From Clostridiales bacterium (GTDB taxonomy: Bacteria > Bacillota > Clostridia > Lachnospirales > Lachnospiraceae), in NCBI GenBank assembly GCA_018374355.1, contig JAHAFI010000024.1, positions 1 through 49,619 of the forward strand: a stretch of 49,619 nt of DNA, read 5' to 3'. The notes beneath the pieces are model-generated. The model made no database searches, was not told where the DNA came from, and saw only the letters and a list, made by a program, of their open reading frames with translations. Both the position numbers and the translations under genes were made by a program. Below, piece after piece: positions 15,435-23,705 of this stretch. Positions within the stretch are counted from its first letter, which is position 1; each line of letters begins with the position of its first letter.

Positions 15435-17935
15435 TATTTAGTCTGCTCCTTTTTTACAGGTACTTTTCTCTGTCTGTTTCTTGTTGTTTTTTCAGTTTTT
15501 TCTTCAGCAGGTTTTACCGCTTTTTGCTCTTTCGCTGTCGGCTTTGGTTCAGCAGCCTTTGTCTCTTTTGTCATAGTTTTTTCTGTTTTTTTCTCAACTT
15601 TCTCTGCTTTTGGAGCCGCCTCCATTCTTTCTGCCTGCTCCATCTTTTCCTGAATTTCTTTTTTCAGACCTTCTTTTTTCTTCGCCGCAGTCCGTTTTCT
15701 TCCTCTTGCCGTTTTATTATCTGCAGCTTTTTCCTCGGTTTTGGTAAAGCTGAAAATCGATACGCTTAACGGTGCCGCTTTGATCTTGATGGAGTATGGG
15801 CGGTCATCCCATTCCTCCTTCTTCGCAATCTTCACACGGGGATTTACGGCCCCGGTTCCGCCAAATACTGCGGCGTCACTGTTGAGAATCTCTTTGTATT
15901 TTCCCGGATAAGGAACACCAAGCTGAAGTCCATTGTATTCCACATCAGAGAAGTTGCATACAATCACCATGGTTTCTTCCGGTTTTCCGGTCTTTCTCAT
16001 AAAGGAAACCATGCTCTTTTCCCATTCTACGCAATTGATCCATTCAAACCCTTCGGAATCGTAGTCCTTTCCATAAAGAGCCGGATGGGTTTTATACAGG
16101 CTGATCAGGGCTTTCATAAATTCTTGCATCCTGAGATGGTCTTCCTGTTCCAAATCTCCCCAGTCCAGAGCCTTATTTTCTGCCCACTCATGCATCTGGG
16201 CAAATTCCTGTCCCATAAACAGCAGCTTTTTGCCGGGATGGGTCATAAAAAATCCCATGGCTGCACGGAGGTTTGCAAATTTCTTCGCACCTTCCCCCGG
16301 CATCTTGCCCAGCAGGGAACCTTTGCCGTGTACCACTTCATCATGGGACAGGCTGAGCATAAACTTTTCACTGTACGCATAAATCATACTGAAGGTCAGC
16401 TCATTGTGATGGCTGCCTCTGAAATAGGGATCATTGCTCATATAGCCGATAAAATCATTCATCCATCCCATATTCCATTTGTAATCAAATCCTAATCCGT
16501 CATCCTCCACACTTCCGGTCACCTGAGGCCATGCTGTGGATTCCTCCGCGATCAGCAGAGCATCCGGATATTTTTTCTTGAAAATTGAATTCAGATGTTT
16601 CAAAAATTCTACGGCATCCAGATTTTCATTGCCGCCGTACATATTTGCCACCCATTCTCCGTCATTTTTTCCGTAATCAAGATACAGCATGGAAGCTACC
16701 GCATCAAAACGGATACCGTCTACATGGAACTTGTCCGCCCAGAAAAGAGCATTGGCAATCAGGAAGTTTTTCACCTGCGGACGGCCGTAATTATAAATCA
16801 AGGTTCCCCAGTGAGGATGGGAGCCCTGTCGTGGGTCCAGATGTTCATACAGACAGGTTCCGTCAAAGGCAGCCAGTCCAAAGGTATCTCTCGGGAAATG
16901 TGCCGGAACCCAGTCCAGAATCACACCGATTCCTGCTCTGTGCAGCGCATCTACAAAGAACATAAAGTCTTCCGGAGAACCGTAACGGCTGGTAGGTGCA
17001 TAATATCCGGTCACCTGATATCCCCATGAAGCATCAAAGGGATGCTCCATCACAGGCATCAGTTCCACATGGGTATATCCCATCTCCTGCACATACTCCA
17101 CCAGCATCGGGGCAATCTCCCTGTAATTATAGAACTCCCGCCCGTCATCCGGCTTTTTCCATGAACCGAGATGCATTTCATAGACAAACATAGGCGCATC
17201 GTCCTTCTGCACATTTTTCCGGTTCTTCAGCCAGCTTTTATCTTTCCATTTGAATTTTCCCAGATCCGCTACTACGGAGGCATTTGCCGGGCGCAGCTCA
17301 GCAGCATTTGCATACGGGTCAGCTTTCAGATAGGTCAGTCCGTCTCTCAGTTTCAGTTCATATTTGTAGATGGCTCCTGCAGGAACACCCGGAATGAACA
17401 GCTCATAAATTCCGGATACCGGTAAAAGATTCATCTGGTAAATTCTTCCGTCCCAGTTGTTAAAATCTCCCACAACACTCACACGCATGGCATTTGGCGC
17501 CCATACAGCGAAATAAACACCGTCCACCCCATTAATTTTCATGGGATGCGCTCCCAGCTTCTCGTAAATATCATAGCAGATTCCATTGGTGAATTTCTGT
17601 TCATCTTCGAACGTAATCTGCGGAGGGAATGCATAGGCATCATGATATTCCCGGATGCCTTCCTCCTCCTGCACCAGATATACGTATTCCGGTATCTCTT
17701 TTCCCTGCAGAAGAATTGCAAAATATCCCGCTTCATCCTCCTGTACCATGGGGTAAACCTCGCCATCGGAAAGTGTTTTTACGCTCACCTGTGTTTTTTC
17801 CGGAAAATAACACTGAATCAAAATTCCATTCTCCGTTACTCTCGGTCCTAAAATATTTCTCGGTGAATTTTCTTCTGAATATACAACCGCCTCAATCTCA
17901 GGCCAATCCATCAGTTCATATAGTTTATCTGACAT
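15434..17935 (-). CDS. glgB: 1,4-alpha-glucan branching enzyme with a long charged C-terminal tail
   Basis: 833 residues. It introduces alpha-1,6 branches into glycogen. Residues 1-105 are an extra N-terminal region, 120-215 the CBM48 module (VYFAVWAPNAMRVSVVGDFN), 245-620 the GH13 barrel with nucleophile D411 (DGIRFDAVAS), acid/base E464 (IAEES) and D532 (SHDEVVHGKGS), and then the all-beta domain to about 730. A 100-residue tail rich in Lys, Glu, Ala and Thr follows, which is not usual in this family. The start is the ATG with AAGG 10 bases upstream; the longer frame would begin before any ribosome binding site. First gene of glgB-mscS-aminotransferase. Confidence 0.95.
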   Translation of the reverse strand: MSDKLYELMDWPEIEAVVYSEENSPRNILGPRVTENGILIQCYFPEKTQVSVKTLSDGEVYPMVQEDEAGYFAILLQGKEIPEYVYLVQEEEGIREYHDAYAFPPQITFEDEQKFTNGICYDIYEKLGAHPMKINGVDGVYFAVWAPNAMRVSVVGDFNNWDGRIYQMNLLPVSGIYELFIPGVPAGAIYKYELKLRDGLTYLKADPYANAAELRPANASVVADLGKFKWKDKSWLKNRKNVQKDDAPMFVYEMHLGSWKKPDDGREFYNYREIAPMLVEYVQEMGYTHVELMPVMEHPFDASWGYQVTGYYAPTSRYGSPEDFMFFVDALHRAGIGVILDWVPAHFPRDTFGLAAFDGTCLYEHLDPRQGSHPHWGTLIYNYGRPQVKNFLIANALFWADKFHVDGIRFDAVASMLYLDYGKNDGEWVANMYGGNENLDAVEFLKHLNSIFKKKYPDALLIAEESTAWPQVTGSVEDDGLGFDYKWNMGWMNDFIGYMSNDPYFRGSHHNELTFSMIYAYSEKFMLSLSHDEVVHGKGSLLGKMPGEGAKKFANLRAAMGFFMTHPGKKLLFMGQEFAQMHEWAENKALDWGDLEQEDHLRMQEFMKALISLYKTHPALYGKDYDSEGFEWINCVEWEKSMVSFMRKTGKPEETMVIVCNFSDVEYNGLQLGVPYPGKYKEILNSDAAVFGGTGAVNPRVKIAKKEEWDDRPYSIKIKAAPLSVSIFSFTKTEEKAADNKTARGRKRTAAKKKEGLKKEIQEKMEQAERMEAAPKAEKVEKKTEKTMTKETKAAEPKPTAKEQKAVKPAEEKTEKTTRNRQRKVPVKKEQTK

Positions 17936-18066
17936 ATCCCCCATACCTTCTGCTAAAATGTATACAATTAGCTTTTCCTTTCCTAATATTGTTTTTTCCA
18001 GTAACATTAAACGCAACAGTTGCCAAACAGTTTTCCTTTTGTCTGTATTCTTTAGTAACTACTATC

Positions 18067-18095
18067 AGTTTATCATTTTTTACTTTGAAAAACAA
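18067..18095 (-). promoter_or_regulatory. Promoter of glgB
   Basis: Minus-strand TTGTTT and TAAACT have a 17-base spacer. The predicted leader is about 125 bases and contains the inverted repeat CAACTGTTG. The assignment is moderate because both boxes deviate from consensus. Confidence 0.45.
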
Positions 18096-18120
18096 GATAT
18101 TATATCACAATCCACCACTG

Positions 18121-19368
18121 CTATATCATATGAATCAACAGTCCGCTTCGAAGCTTCGGCTCAAACCATGTGGATTTTGGAGGCATCAGCTTTCCTGCAT
18201 CAGCCACCGCGAAAAGTTCCTCCATAGAGGTTGGATACATAGCAAACGCTACTCCGCCGTTCCGGTCTGTCAGCCCTTCCAGCTCTGAAAGCCCCCGAAT
18301 CCCCCCTACAAAGGTGATTCTCTGGTCTGTTTTTGGATTTCCGATTTTTAAAAGAGGATGCAGAATCTCTTCCTGTAAAATGGACACATCCAGATTTTCC
18401 ACTACATCCCTCTCCTTCTTTTCTCTTTCTTCCAAACGATACCACTGATGATTCATATACATGGTGAACTGTCCCTTACAGTCGGGATGTGTCGCACGAT
18501 TCACCGGATCTACTCGGAAAATTTTTTTCAGCTCATCCAGAAATTCTTCCTCTTCTTTCCCCGCCAGATCTTTTACCCAGCGGTTATAATCCATTACAAG
18601 AAGCTCTCTGTCCGCAAAAAGCACCGATAAAAAATATTCATATTCCGGCAGTTCTTTGTCTTTACAAGCAGTCACCGTTTGTCCTGCGTCCTTTCTCCGC
18701 TGATTTGCGACACGTACGGCAGAGGCCGCCCGATGATGACCGTCCGCAATATACAGTGTCTCCACCTGCGCAAAGGCCTTCTGAAGTTCTTCCATTACTT
18801 CCGTTTTGTCTATGATCCATACCCTGTGACGGATCCCGTCCTTGGATGTAAAATCATAAACCGGAGGCTTCTGCTTCTCTTCTTTCTGGATTGCTTCAAT
18901 TTCCTCCCGATACCGGTAGGCAAGAAAAATAGGTCCCGTCTGTGCCCCGCACGCCTCTACATGACGAGTCCGGTCATCTTCCTTGTCCTGTCTGGTATTT
19001 TCATGTTTTTTGATTATCTCCTGTTCATATTCAGCAACCGGTACGCAGGCACCGATTCCTGTCTGAGTCCTTCCGTTCATCGTCAGCTCATAAATATAAA
19101 AGCAGGGGCTTTCTTCCTTTATAAACTCCCCCTCCCGGATCATCTGTTGCAGAGTCTCTGCCGCTTTCTGATAGACCTGTTCCGAATACAGATCCGTGTG
19201 CTCATCTAACTGTGTCTCTGCCCGGTCTATTTTCAGAAAAGAATAGGGATTCTCTGACACAACTTCTCTTGCTTCCTCTTTACTGTATACATCATAGGGC
19301 AGAGCTGCAATTTTTGATGCCAGCTCTTTTTTTGGACGCACCGCCTGAAATGGTTTTACTGTAGCCAT
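18121..19368 (-). CDS. DUF1015 family protein
   Basis: A 415-residue cytoplasmic protein. It begins TVKPFQAVRPKKELASKIAALPYDVYS and contains the conserved IADGHHRAASAVRVA block near 201-215 and the AMYPTSMEELFAVADAG block near 378, all hallmarks of DUF1015. Its biochemical function is not established; in Clostridia it often follows serC-serA, as here, so a link to serine or C3 metabolism has been suggested by context only. GGGGA lies upstream, overlapping the end of a 38-codon ORF. A strong terminator after serA implies a separate transcript. Confidence 0.92.
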   Translation of the reverse strand: MATVKPFQAVRPKKELASKIAALPYDVYSKEEAREVVSENPYSFLKIDRAETQLDEHTDLYSEQVYQKAAETLQQMIREGEFIKEESPCFYIYELTMNGRTQTGIGACVPVAEYEQEIIKKHENTRQDKEDDRTRHVEACGAQTGPIFLAYRYREEIEAIQKEEKQKPPVYDFTSKDGIRHRVWIIDKTEVMEELQKAFAQVETLYIADGHHRAASAVRVANQRRKDAGQTVTACKDKELPEYEYFLSVLFADRELLVMDYNRWVKDLAGKEEEEFLDELKKIFRVDPVNRATHPDCKGQFTMYMNHQWYRLEEREKKERDVVENLDVSILQEEILHPLLKIGNPKTDQRITFVGGIRGLSELEGLTDRNGGVAFAMYPTSMEELFAVADAGKLMPPKSTWFEPKLRSGLLIHMI

Positions 19369-19371
19369 AGA

Positions 19372-19488
19372 TTATTTCCCCGCTTTCTCAATTATTCTTT
19401 TCAGCGCTTTTGCCGCCGGGCCAAATTTTTTTCTGTTCTTTATGATTGATTTGAATATCCTGCTCCTCTTACGCCATTTTGCTATCAT
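19372..19488 (-). CDS. Very basic small protein, 38 residues
   Basis: An ORF too short for normal calling. It starts at ATG with AAGGG 7 bases upstream (minus-strand AAGGGTAGACAAATG) and its TAA lies three bases before the DUF1015 ATG, so the two would be coupled. It begins MIAKWRKRSRIFKSIIKNRK; 15 of 38 residues are Lys or Arg and the rest are mainly Ile, Ala, Phe and Gly, suggesting an amphipathic cationic helix. Possible roles include nucleic-acid binding, a membrane-active peptide, or simply a leader peptide. No family recognised. Good spacing and the tight fit upstream argue that it is real. Confidence 0.5.
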   Translation of the reverse strand: MIAKWRKRSRIFKSIIKNRKKFGPAAKALKRIIEKAGK

Positions 19489-19575
19489 TTGTCTACCCTT
19501 TTTCAACTCTCCCTCACCATACTGGTATCTTCACAGTTACTATATACAAATTTCCGGTAGATTTCTCTTCCTACG

Positions 19576-19608
19576 AAAAAAGGCCGGCGGATTTTCATCT
19601 GCCAGCCT
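19576..19608 (-). terminator. Terminator of serC-serA
   Basis: On the minus strand AGGCTGGCAGAT, a GAAA loop and ATCCGCCGGCCT form a 12-bp stem with one wobble and one mismatch, followed by TTTTTT. It lies 7 bases after the serA stop. Confidence 0.88.
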
Positions 19609-19614
19609 AAATTT

Positions 19615-20778
19615 CTATTTAACAATCCGAACTTTTAATACGCCCTGAATCCCTTTCAGCTTCTCAATGATTTCTTCATCTGCAGAAGATTCCAGATCGA
19701 TCAGTGTGTATGCGTAATCGCCTTTACTCTTGTTCGTCATATCCGAGATATTCATTCCTGCATCACCCATTACTTTGGCAAACTGGCTGATCATATTTAC
19801 CACATTTCGATGATTGATAGCCACACGGCCCTCAGCCATACAACGTCCCATATCACAGTTCGGATAGTTTACGGAATTATGGATATTTCCGTTTTCCAGA
19901 TAGTCACGAATCTCTTTCACTGCCATAGTTGCACAGTTATCCTCCGACTCCTCCGTAGAAGCTCCCAGATGAGGAGTAACCAATGTATTCTTTGCTCCTG
20001 CTACGGTGGGATTGGCGAAATCCGTCACATATTTTTTTACTTTTCCGCTGTCAAGGGCTTCAATCAGCGCCGGTTCATCCACCAGAAGATCTCTTGAGAA
20101 ATTCAGGATTACAACGCCCTCCTTCATCAAAGCGATGCTGTCTCTTCCGATCATTCCCTTGGTGCTCTCCAGAAGCGGTACATGCAGGGTTATATAATCA
20201 CAGTCACGGAAAATTTCATCCACATTGCTGATATGTTTGATTTCTCTGGAAAGCTTCCATGCAGTGTCGATGGAAATATACGGATCATATCCGTAAACCT
20301 CCATCCCCAGATAGATGGCAGTATTTGCAACCATCGCTCCGATCGCACCCAGACCAATTACGCCGAGGCGTTTTCCTTTAATCTCACAGCCTGCAAACTG
20401 TTTTTTCTGTTTTTCTGCAAGCTTTCCGATGTTTTCATTTTCTTTCTGCTGTTCGATCCATTCGATACCGCCAACGATATCTCTGGAAGCCAGCAGCATA
20501 CCTGCGATGACCATTTCTTTTACGCCATTTGCATTGGCTCCCGGCGTGTTGAACACCACCACACCGTTTTCCGAGCATTTGTCCAGCGGAATGTTATTGA
20601 CTCCCGCTCCTGCTCTCGCAACTGTTTTTATATTTTCCGGCAGTTCCATCTCATGCATGGATGCGCTTCTTACCAGAATCGCGTCCGCCTGATTCATGTC
20701 CTCCGTCTGCGCATAATCTGCAGTCAGGTAGTCCAGACCGACATGGGATATTGGGTTCAGACATTTATATTGAAACAT
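19615..20778 (-). CDS. serA: D-3-phosphoglycerate dehydrogenase, short form with ACT domain
   Basis: 387 residues. It oxidises 3-phosphoglycerate to 3-phosphohydroxypyruvate, the first step of serine synthesis. The Rossmann motif GVIGLGAIGAMV is at 139-150, the catalytic histidine lies in PHLGASTEESEDN, and an ACT domain fills about 318-387 (YAYTLIDLESS), the usual site for serine feedback. The intervening domain of long SerA forms is absent. I place the start at the ATG two bases after the serC stop, with AAGGAG inside the end of serC, rather than at a further-upstream ATG within serC. Confidence 0.95.
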   Translation of the reverse strand: MFQYKCLNPISHVGLDYLTADYAQTEDMNQADAILVRSASMHEMELPENIKTVARAGAGVNNIPLDKCSENGVVVFNTPGANANGVKEMVIAGMLLASRDIVGGIEWIEQQKENENIGKLAEKQKKQFAGCEIKGKRLGVIGLGAIGAMVANTAIYLGMEVYGYDPYISIDTAWKLSREIKHISNVDEIFRDCDYITLHVPLLESTKGMIGRDSIALMKEGVVILNFSRDLLVDEPALIEALDSGKVKKYVTDFANPTVAGAKNTLVTPHLGASTEESEDNCATMAVKEIRDYLENGNIHNSVNYPNCDMGRCMAEGRVAINHRNVVNMISQFAKVMGDAGMNISDMTNKSKGDYAYTLIDLESSADEEIIEKLKGIQGVLKVRIVK

Positions 20779-20779
20779 T

Positions 20780-21862
20780 TTACAGATTCTCCTTTTCAAA
20801 TTTTCTCATGAAAGCTACCAGAGCTTCCACACCTTCTATCGGCATGGCATTGTAAATGCTGGCGCGCATACCGCCGACGGTACGGTGGCCTTTCAGATTT
20901 TCAAATCCTGCTTCCTTCGCTTCTTTTACAAATTTTGCATCCAGATCAGCATTTCCTGTAACAAAAGGTACATTCATCAGTGAACGGGATTCCTTTTCCA
21001 CGGTTCCCTGAAATAGTTTGCTTTCATCCAGAAAATCATAAAGGATTTTTGCTTTTTTCTCGTTATATGCTTTCATAGCTTCCAGCCCGCCCTGCTTTTT
21101 CAGCCATTTGAACACTTTACCGCACATATAGATGCAGTAGCAGTTAGGCGTGTTATACATGGAGCCTGCGTCTGCATGAGTTTTATATTTCATCATGGTC
21201 GGTGTTCCCGGAAGAACATCGTCCGTAATCAGATCTTCCCGGACAATGGCAATCACCATACCCGCCGGGCCGATATTTTTCTGTACACCGCCGTAAATGA
21301 TAGCATATTTGCTCACATCTACCGGTTCAGAAAGAAAACAGGAGGATACGTCTGCAACCAGATCTTTCCCTTTGGTATTCGGAAGCTCCTTAAACTTTGT
21401 TCCGTAAATCGTGTTATTTTCACAGATATAAACATAATCTGCATCTTCACTGATGGGAAGATCGGAACAATCCGGAATATAAGAGAAGGTCTTATCCTCT
21501 GAGGTGGCAATCTTATTGGCAGTACCATACTTCTGTGCTTCCTGCCATGCTTTTTTTGCCCACTGGCCGGTGACAATGTAATCGGCAACCTTGTTCTTCA
21601 TCAGGTTCATGGGAATCATCGCAAACTGTAAAGATGCCCCGCCCTGCAAAAACAACACCTTGTAATTGTCAGGAATATTCATCAGTTCTCTTAAATCTTT
21701 TTCTGCTTCTTCAATAATCTGGTCAAAAGCTTTTGACCGGTGGCTCATTTCCATCACGGACATCCCTGTACCGTTATAGTCCAACATCTCAGCCTGTGCT
21801 TCACGAAGCACCTCTTCCGGTAATACGGCAGGGCCTGCCGAAAAATTATAAACTTTACTCAC
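20780..21862 (-). CDS. serC: Phosphoserine aminotransferase
   Basis: 360 residues. A PLP enzyme that converts 3-phosphohydroxypyruvate plus glutamate to phosphoserine, the second step of serine synthesis. It begins with the family start VSKVYNFSAGPAVLPEEVL; the PLP lysine lies in GGVQKNIGPAGM. The GTG at 21862 is chosen because GGAGG stands 9 bases upstream and the product then matches SerC N-termini; the nearby ATG sits directly on the ribosome binding site. It is first in serC-serA, with its own promoter. No serB is visible in the window. Confidence 0.95.
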   Translation of the reverse strand: MSKVYNFSAGPAVLPEEVLREAQAEMLDYNGTGMSVMEMSHRSKAFDQIIEEAEKDLRELMNIPDNYKVLFLQGGASLQFAMIPMNLMKNKVADYIVTGQWAKKAWQEAQKYGTANKIATSEDKTFSYIPDCSDLPISEDADYVYICENNTIYGTKFKELPNTKGKDLVADVSSCFLSEPVDVSKYAIIYGGVQKNIGPAGMVIAIVREDLITDDVLPGTPTMMKYKTHADAGSMYNTPNCYCIYMCGKVFKWLKKQGGLEAMKAYNEKKAKILYDFLDESKLFQGTVEKESRSLMNVPFVTGNADLDAKFVKEAKEAGFENLKGHRTVGGMRASIYNAMPIEGVEALVAFMRKFEKENL

Positions 21863-21894
21863 CTGTCTCATCCTCCCTTTTATACGTTCCATCG

Positions 21895-21933
21895 AATATA
21901 TTCTCCCTCTGTTTTGCAGAGAGAGAATATATT
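21895..21933 (-). promoter_or_regulatory. Stem-loop in the serC leader
   Basis: A 17-bp imperfect inverted repeat (arm AATATATTCTCTCTCTG) lies between the serC transcription start and its ribosome binding site, ending about 16 bases from the GGAGG. No T-run follows on the minus strand. It could be a regulatory hairpin, or what remains of a terminator for ilvB. Confidence 0.5.
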
Positions 21934-21975
21934 TTCGCTATCGCGTTATCACTTTACTATGGTAGTATACGGAAT

Positions 21976-22004
21976 ACTATACGCCTCTGACATTTTTTTG
22001 TCAA
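21976..22004 (-). promoter_or_regulatory. Promoter of serC-serA
   Basis: Minus-strand TTGACA and TATAGT lie 17 bases apart, close to consensus. The inverted repeat TAGTAT-ACGGA-ATACTA (21963-21979) overlaps the -10 box and start region, and TGACA...TGTCA overlaps the -35 box, so a repressor site is plausible. It follows the ilvB stop by only a few bases. Confidence 0.8.
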
Positions 22005-22012
22005 CAATTTTT

Positions 22013-23686
22013 TCAAGATAAATCGTCTGCATCAAATACTTCTTCGATAGGTGCTCCTGCCGGAACCATCGGGAATACCTTATCATCACAGTCAATCTGA
22101 CAGTCAATGACAACCGTATTATTCAGCGCAATGGCTCTCTCGATCGCCGGACCAACTTCTTCTTTTTTCGTTACGCGGATACCGGTTGCACCCATGGATT
22201 CTGCAAACTTCACAAAATCAACCTTATCCTCCAGCATGGTATTGGAATACCGGTGATCATAAAACAGTGTCTGCCACTGGCGTACCATGCCCAGCACATG
22301 ATTATTGATGATGATTTCGATAATCGGAAGGTTATTTCTGGCTGCTGTGGCAACTTCATTCATGTTCATCCGGAAACATCCGTCTCCTGCGATATTGACT
22401 ACCACCCGCTCCGGACATCCGAATTTTGCACCCATAGCGGCACCCAGTCCGTAACCCATGGTTCCCAGTCCGCCGGAGGTCAGAAGTGTCCGGGGATTTT
22501 TGAATTTGTAATACTGGGCAGCCCACATCTGATGCTGTCCTACGTCGGTTACCACAAGAGCATCGCCTTTTGTCACACGGTACAGCTCTTCAATTACATA
22601 AGGACCTGTCAATCCGTCCGGATTGTACTTCAGAGGATATTTCTCCTTCATCTCTTCGATTTCTTTTACCCATTCATCATGGTTCTTAGGATGAATCTTT
22701 TTATTCAGGGCTTTTAAAACTTCTTTTACATCACCGATGATACTGCAGTCTACCTGAATGTTTTTATTGATCTCGGCTGCGTCTACATCAATCTGAATAA
22801 TTTTTGCATTTTTCGCAAATTTAGATGCATTTCCTGTTACACGGTCAGAAAATCTTGCTCCAATGGTAATCAAAAGGTCACATTTTGTTACGCCCAGATT
22901 AGAGGTTTTCGTTCCGTGCATACCCAGCATACCGGTATACAGCTCATCTTCACCGGAAAACGCTCCTTTTCCCATCAGGGAATCGGTAACCGGAGCATTG
23001 ATGGTGTGCACAAATTCGTCCAGCTCCTCTTTTGCGCCTGAAGTAACGGCGCCGCCTCCTACAAAAATAAATGGTTTGGCTGACTGGTTAATCAGTTCCA
23101 CTGCCTGATCCAGATCACATTCTCTCATCTCAGAAGTATACGGAGGTACAATCTCCGGTTCCCGGTATGTATATTCTGTGGATAAGGCAGTAACGTCCTT
23201 TGTGATATCCACCAGTACCGGGCCGGGTCTTCCGCTCTTTGCAATCACAAATGCCCGGCGGATTGCATCTGCAAGCTGGGTAACATCCTTTATAATCATA
23301 CTATGCTTTGTGATCGGCATTACCACACCTGCAATGTCAATCTCCTGAAAACTGTCTTTTCCCAGCAGATTGGTTCCCACGTTGGCGGTAATGGCAACAA
23401 CGGGAATAGAGTCCATATAAGCGGTAGCAATACCGGTAACCAGATTGGTTGCTCCCGGTCCGGATGTAGCAAGGCAGACACCCACTTTTCCGGTGGCACG
23501 GGCATATCCGTCAGCCGCATGGGCTGCTCCCTGTTCATGAGAAGTCAGGATATGATGAATCTCATCGCTGTGTTTATACAGCGCGTCATAAATATTCAGG
23601 ATGGTTCCTCCCGGATAACCAAATACCGTATCCACACCCTGTTCTTTCAAACATTCAATTACGATTTCAGCACCTGTCAATTGCAT
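22013..23686 (-). CDS. ilvB: Acetolactate synthase large subunit, biosynthetic type
   Basis: 557 residues. A ThDP enzyme that condenses pyruvate (or pyruvate with 2-oxobutyrate), the first common step of valine, leucine and isoleucine synthesis. N-terminal VFGYPGG, the catalytic glutamate in HEQGAAHAADGYARATG, and the ThDP/Mg motif GDGCFRMNMNEVATAARNN are all present. The start ATG has GGAGG 8 bases upstream; a longer in-frame ORF runs into the spacer after ilvD. Third gene of leuB-ilvD-ilvB. No regulatory subunit gene (ilvN) follows; serC lies next. Confidence 0.96.
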   Translation of the reverse strand: MQLTGAEIVIECLKEQGVDTVFGYPGGTILNIYDALYKHSDEIHHILTSHEQGAAHAADGYARATGKVGVCLATSGPGATNLVTGIATAYMDSIPVVAITANVGTNLLGKDSFQEIDIAGVVMPITKHSMIIKDVTQLADAIRRAFVIAKSGRPGPVLVDITKDVTALSTEYTYREPEIVPPYTSEMRECDLDQAVELINQSAKPFIFVGGGAVTSGAKEELDEFVHTINAPVTDSLMGKGAFSGEDELYTGMLGMHGTKTSNLGVTKCDLLITIGARFSDRVTGNASKFAKNAKIIQIDVDAAEINKNIQVDCSIIGDVKEVLKALNKKIHPKNHDEWVKEIEEMKEKYPLKYNPDGLTGPYVIEELYRVTKGDALVVTDVGQHQMWAAQYYKFKNPRTLLTSGGLGTMGYGLGAAMGAKFGCPERVVVNIAGDGCFRMNMNEVATAARNNLPIIEIIINNHVLGMVRQWQTLFYDHRYSNTMLEDKVDFVKFAESMGATGIRVTKKEEVGPAIERAIALNNTVVIDCQIDCDDKVFPMVPAGAPIEEVFDADDLS

Positions 23687-23705
23687 ATCATTTTCCTCCG
23701 CTTCT

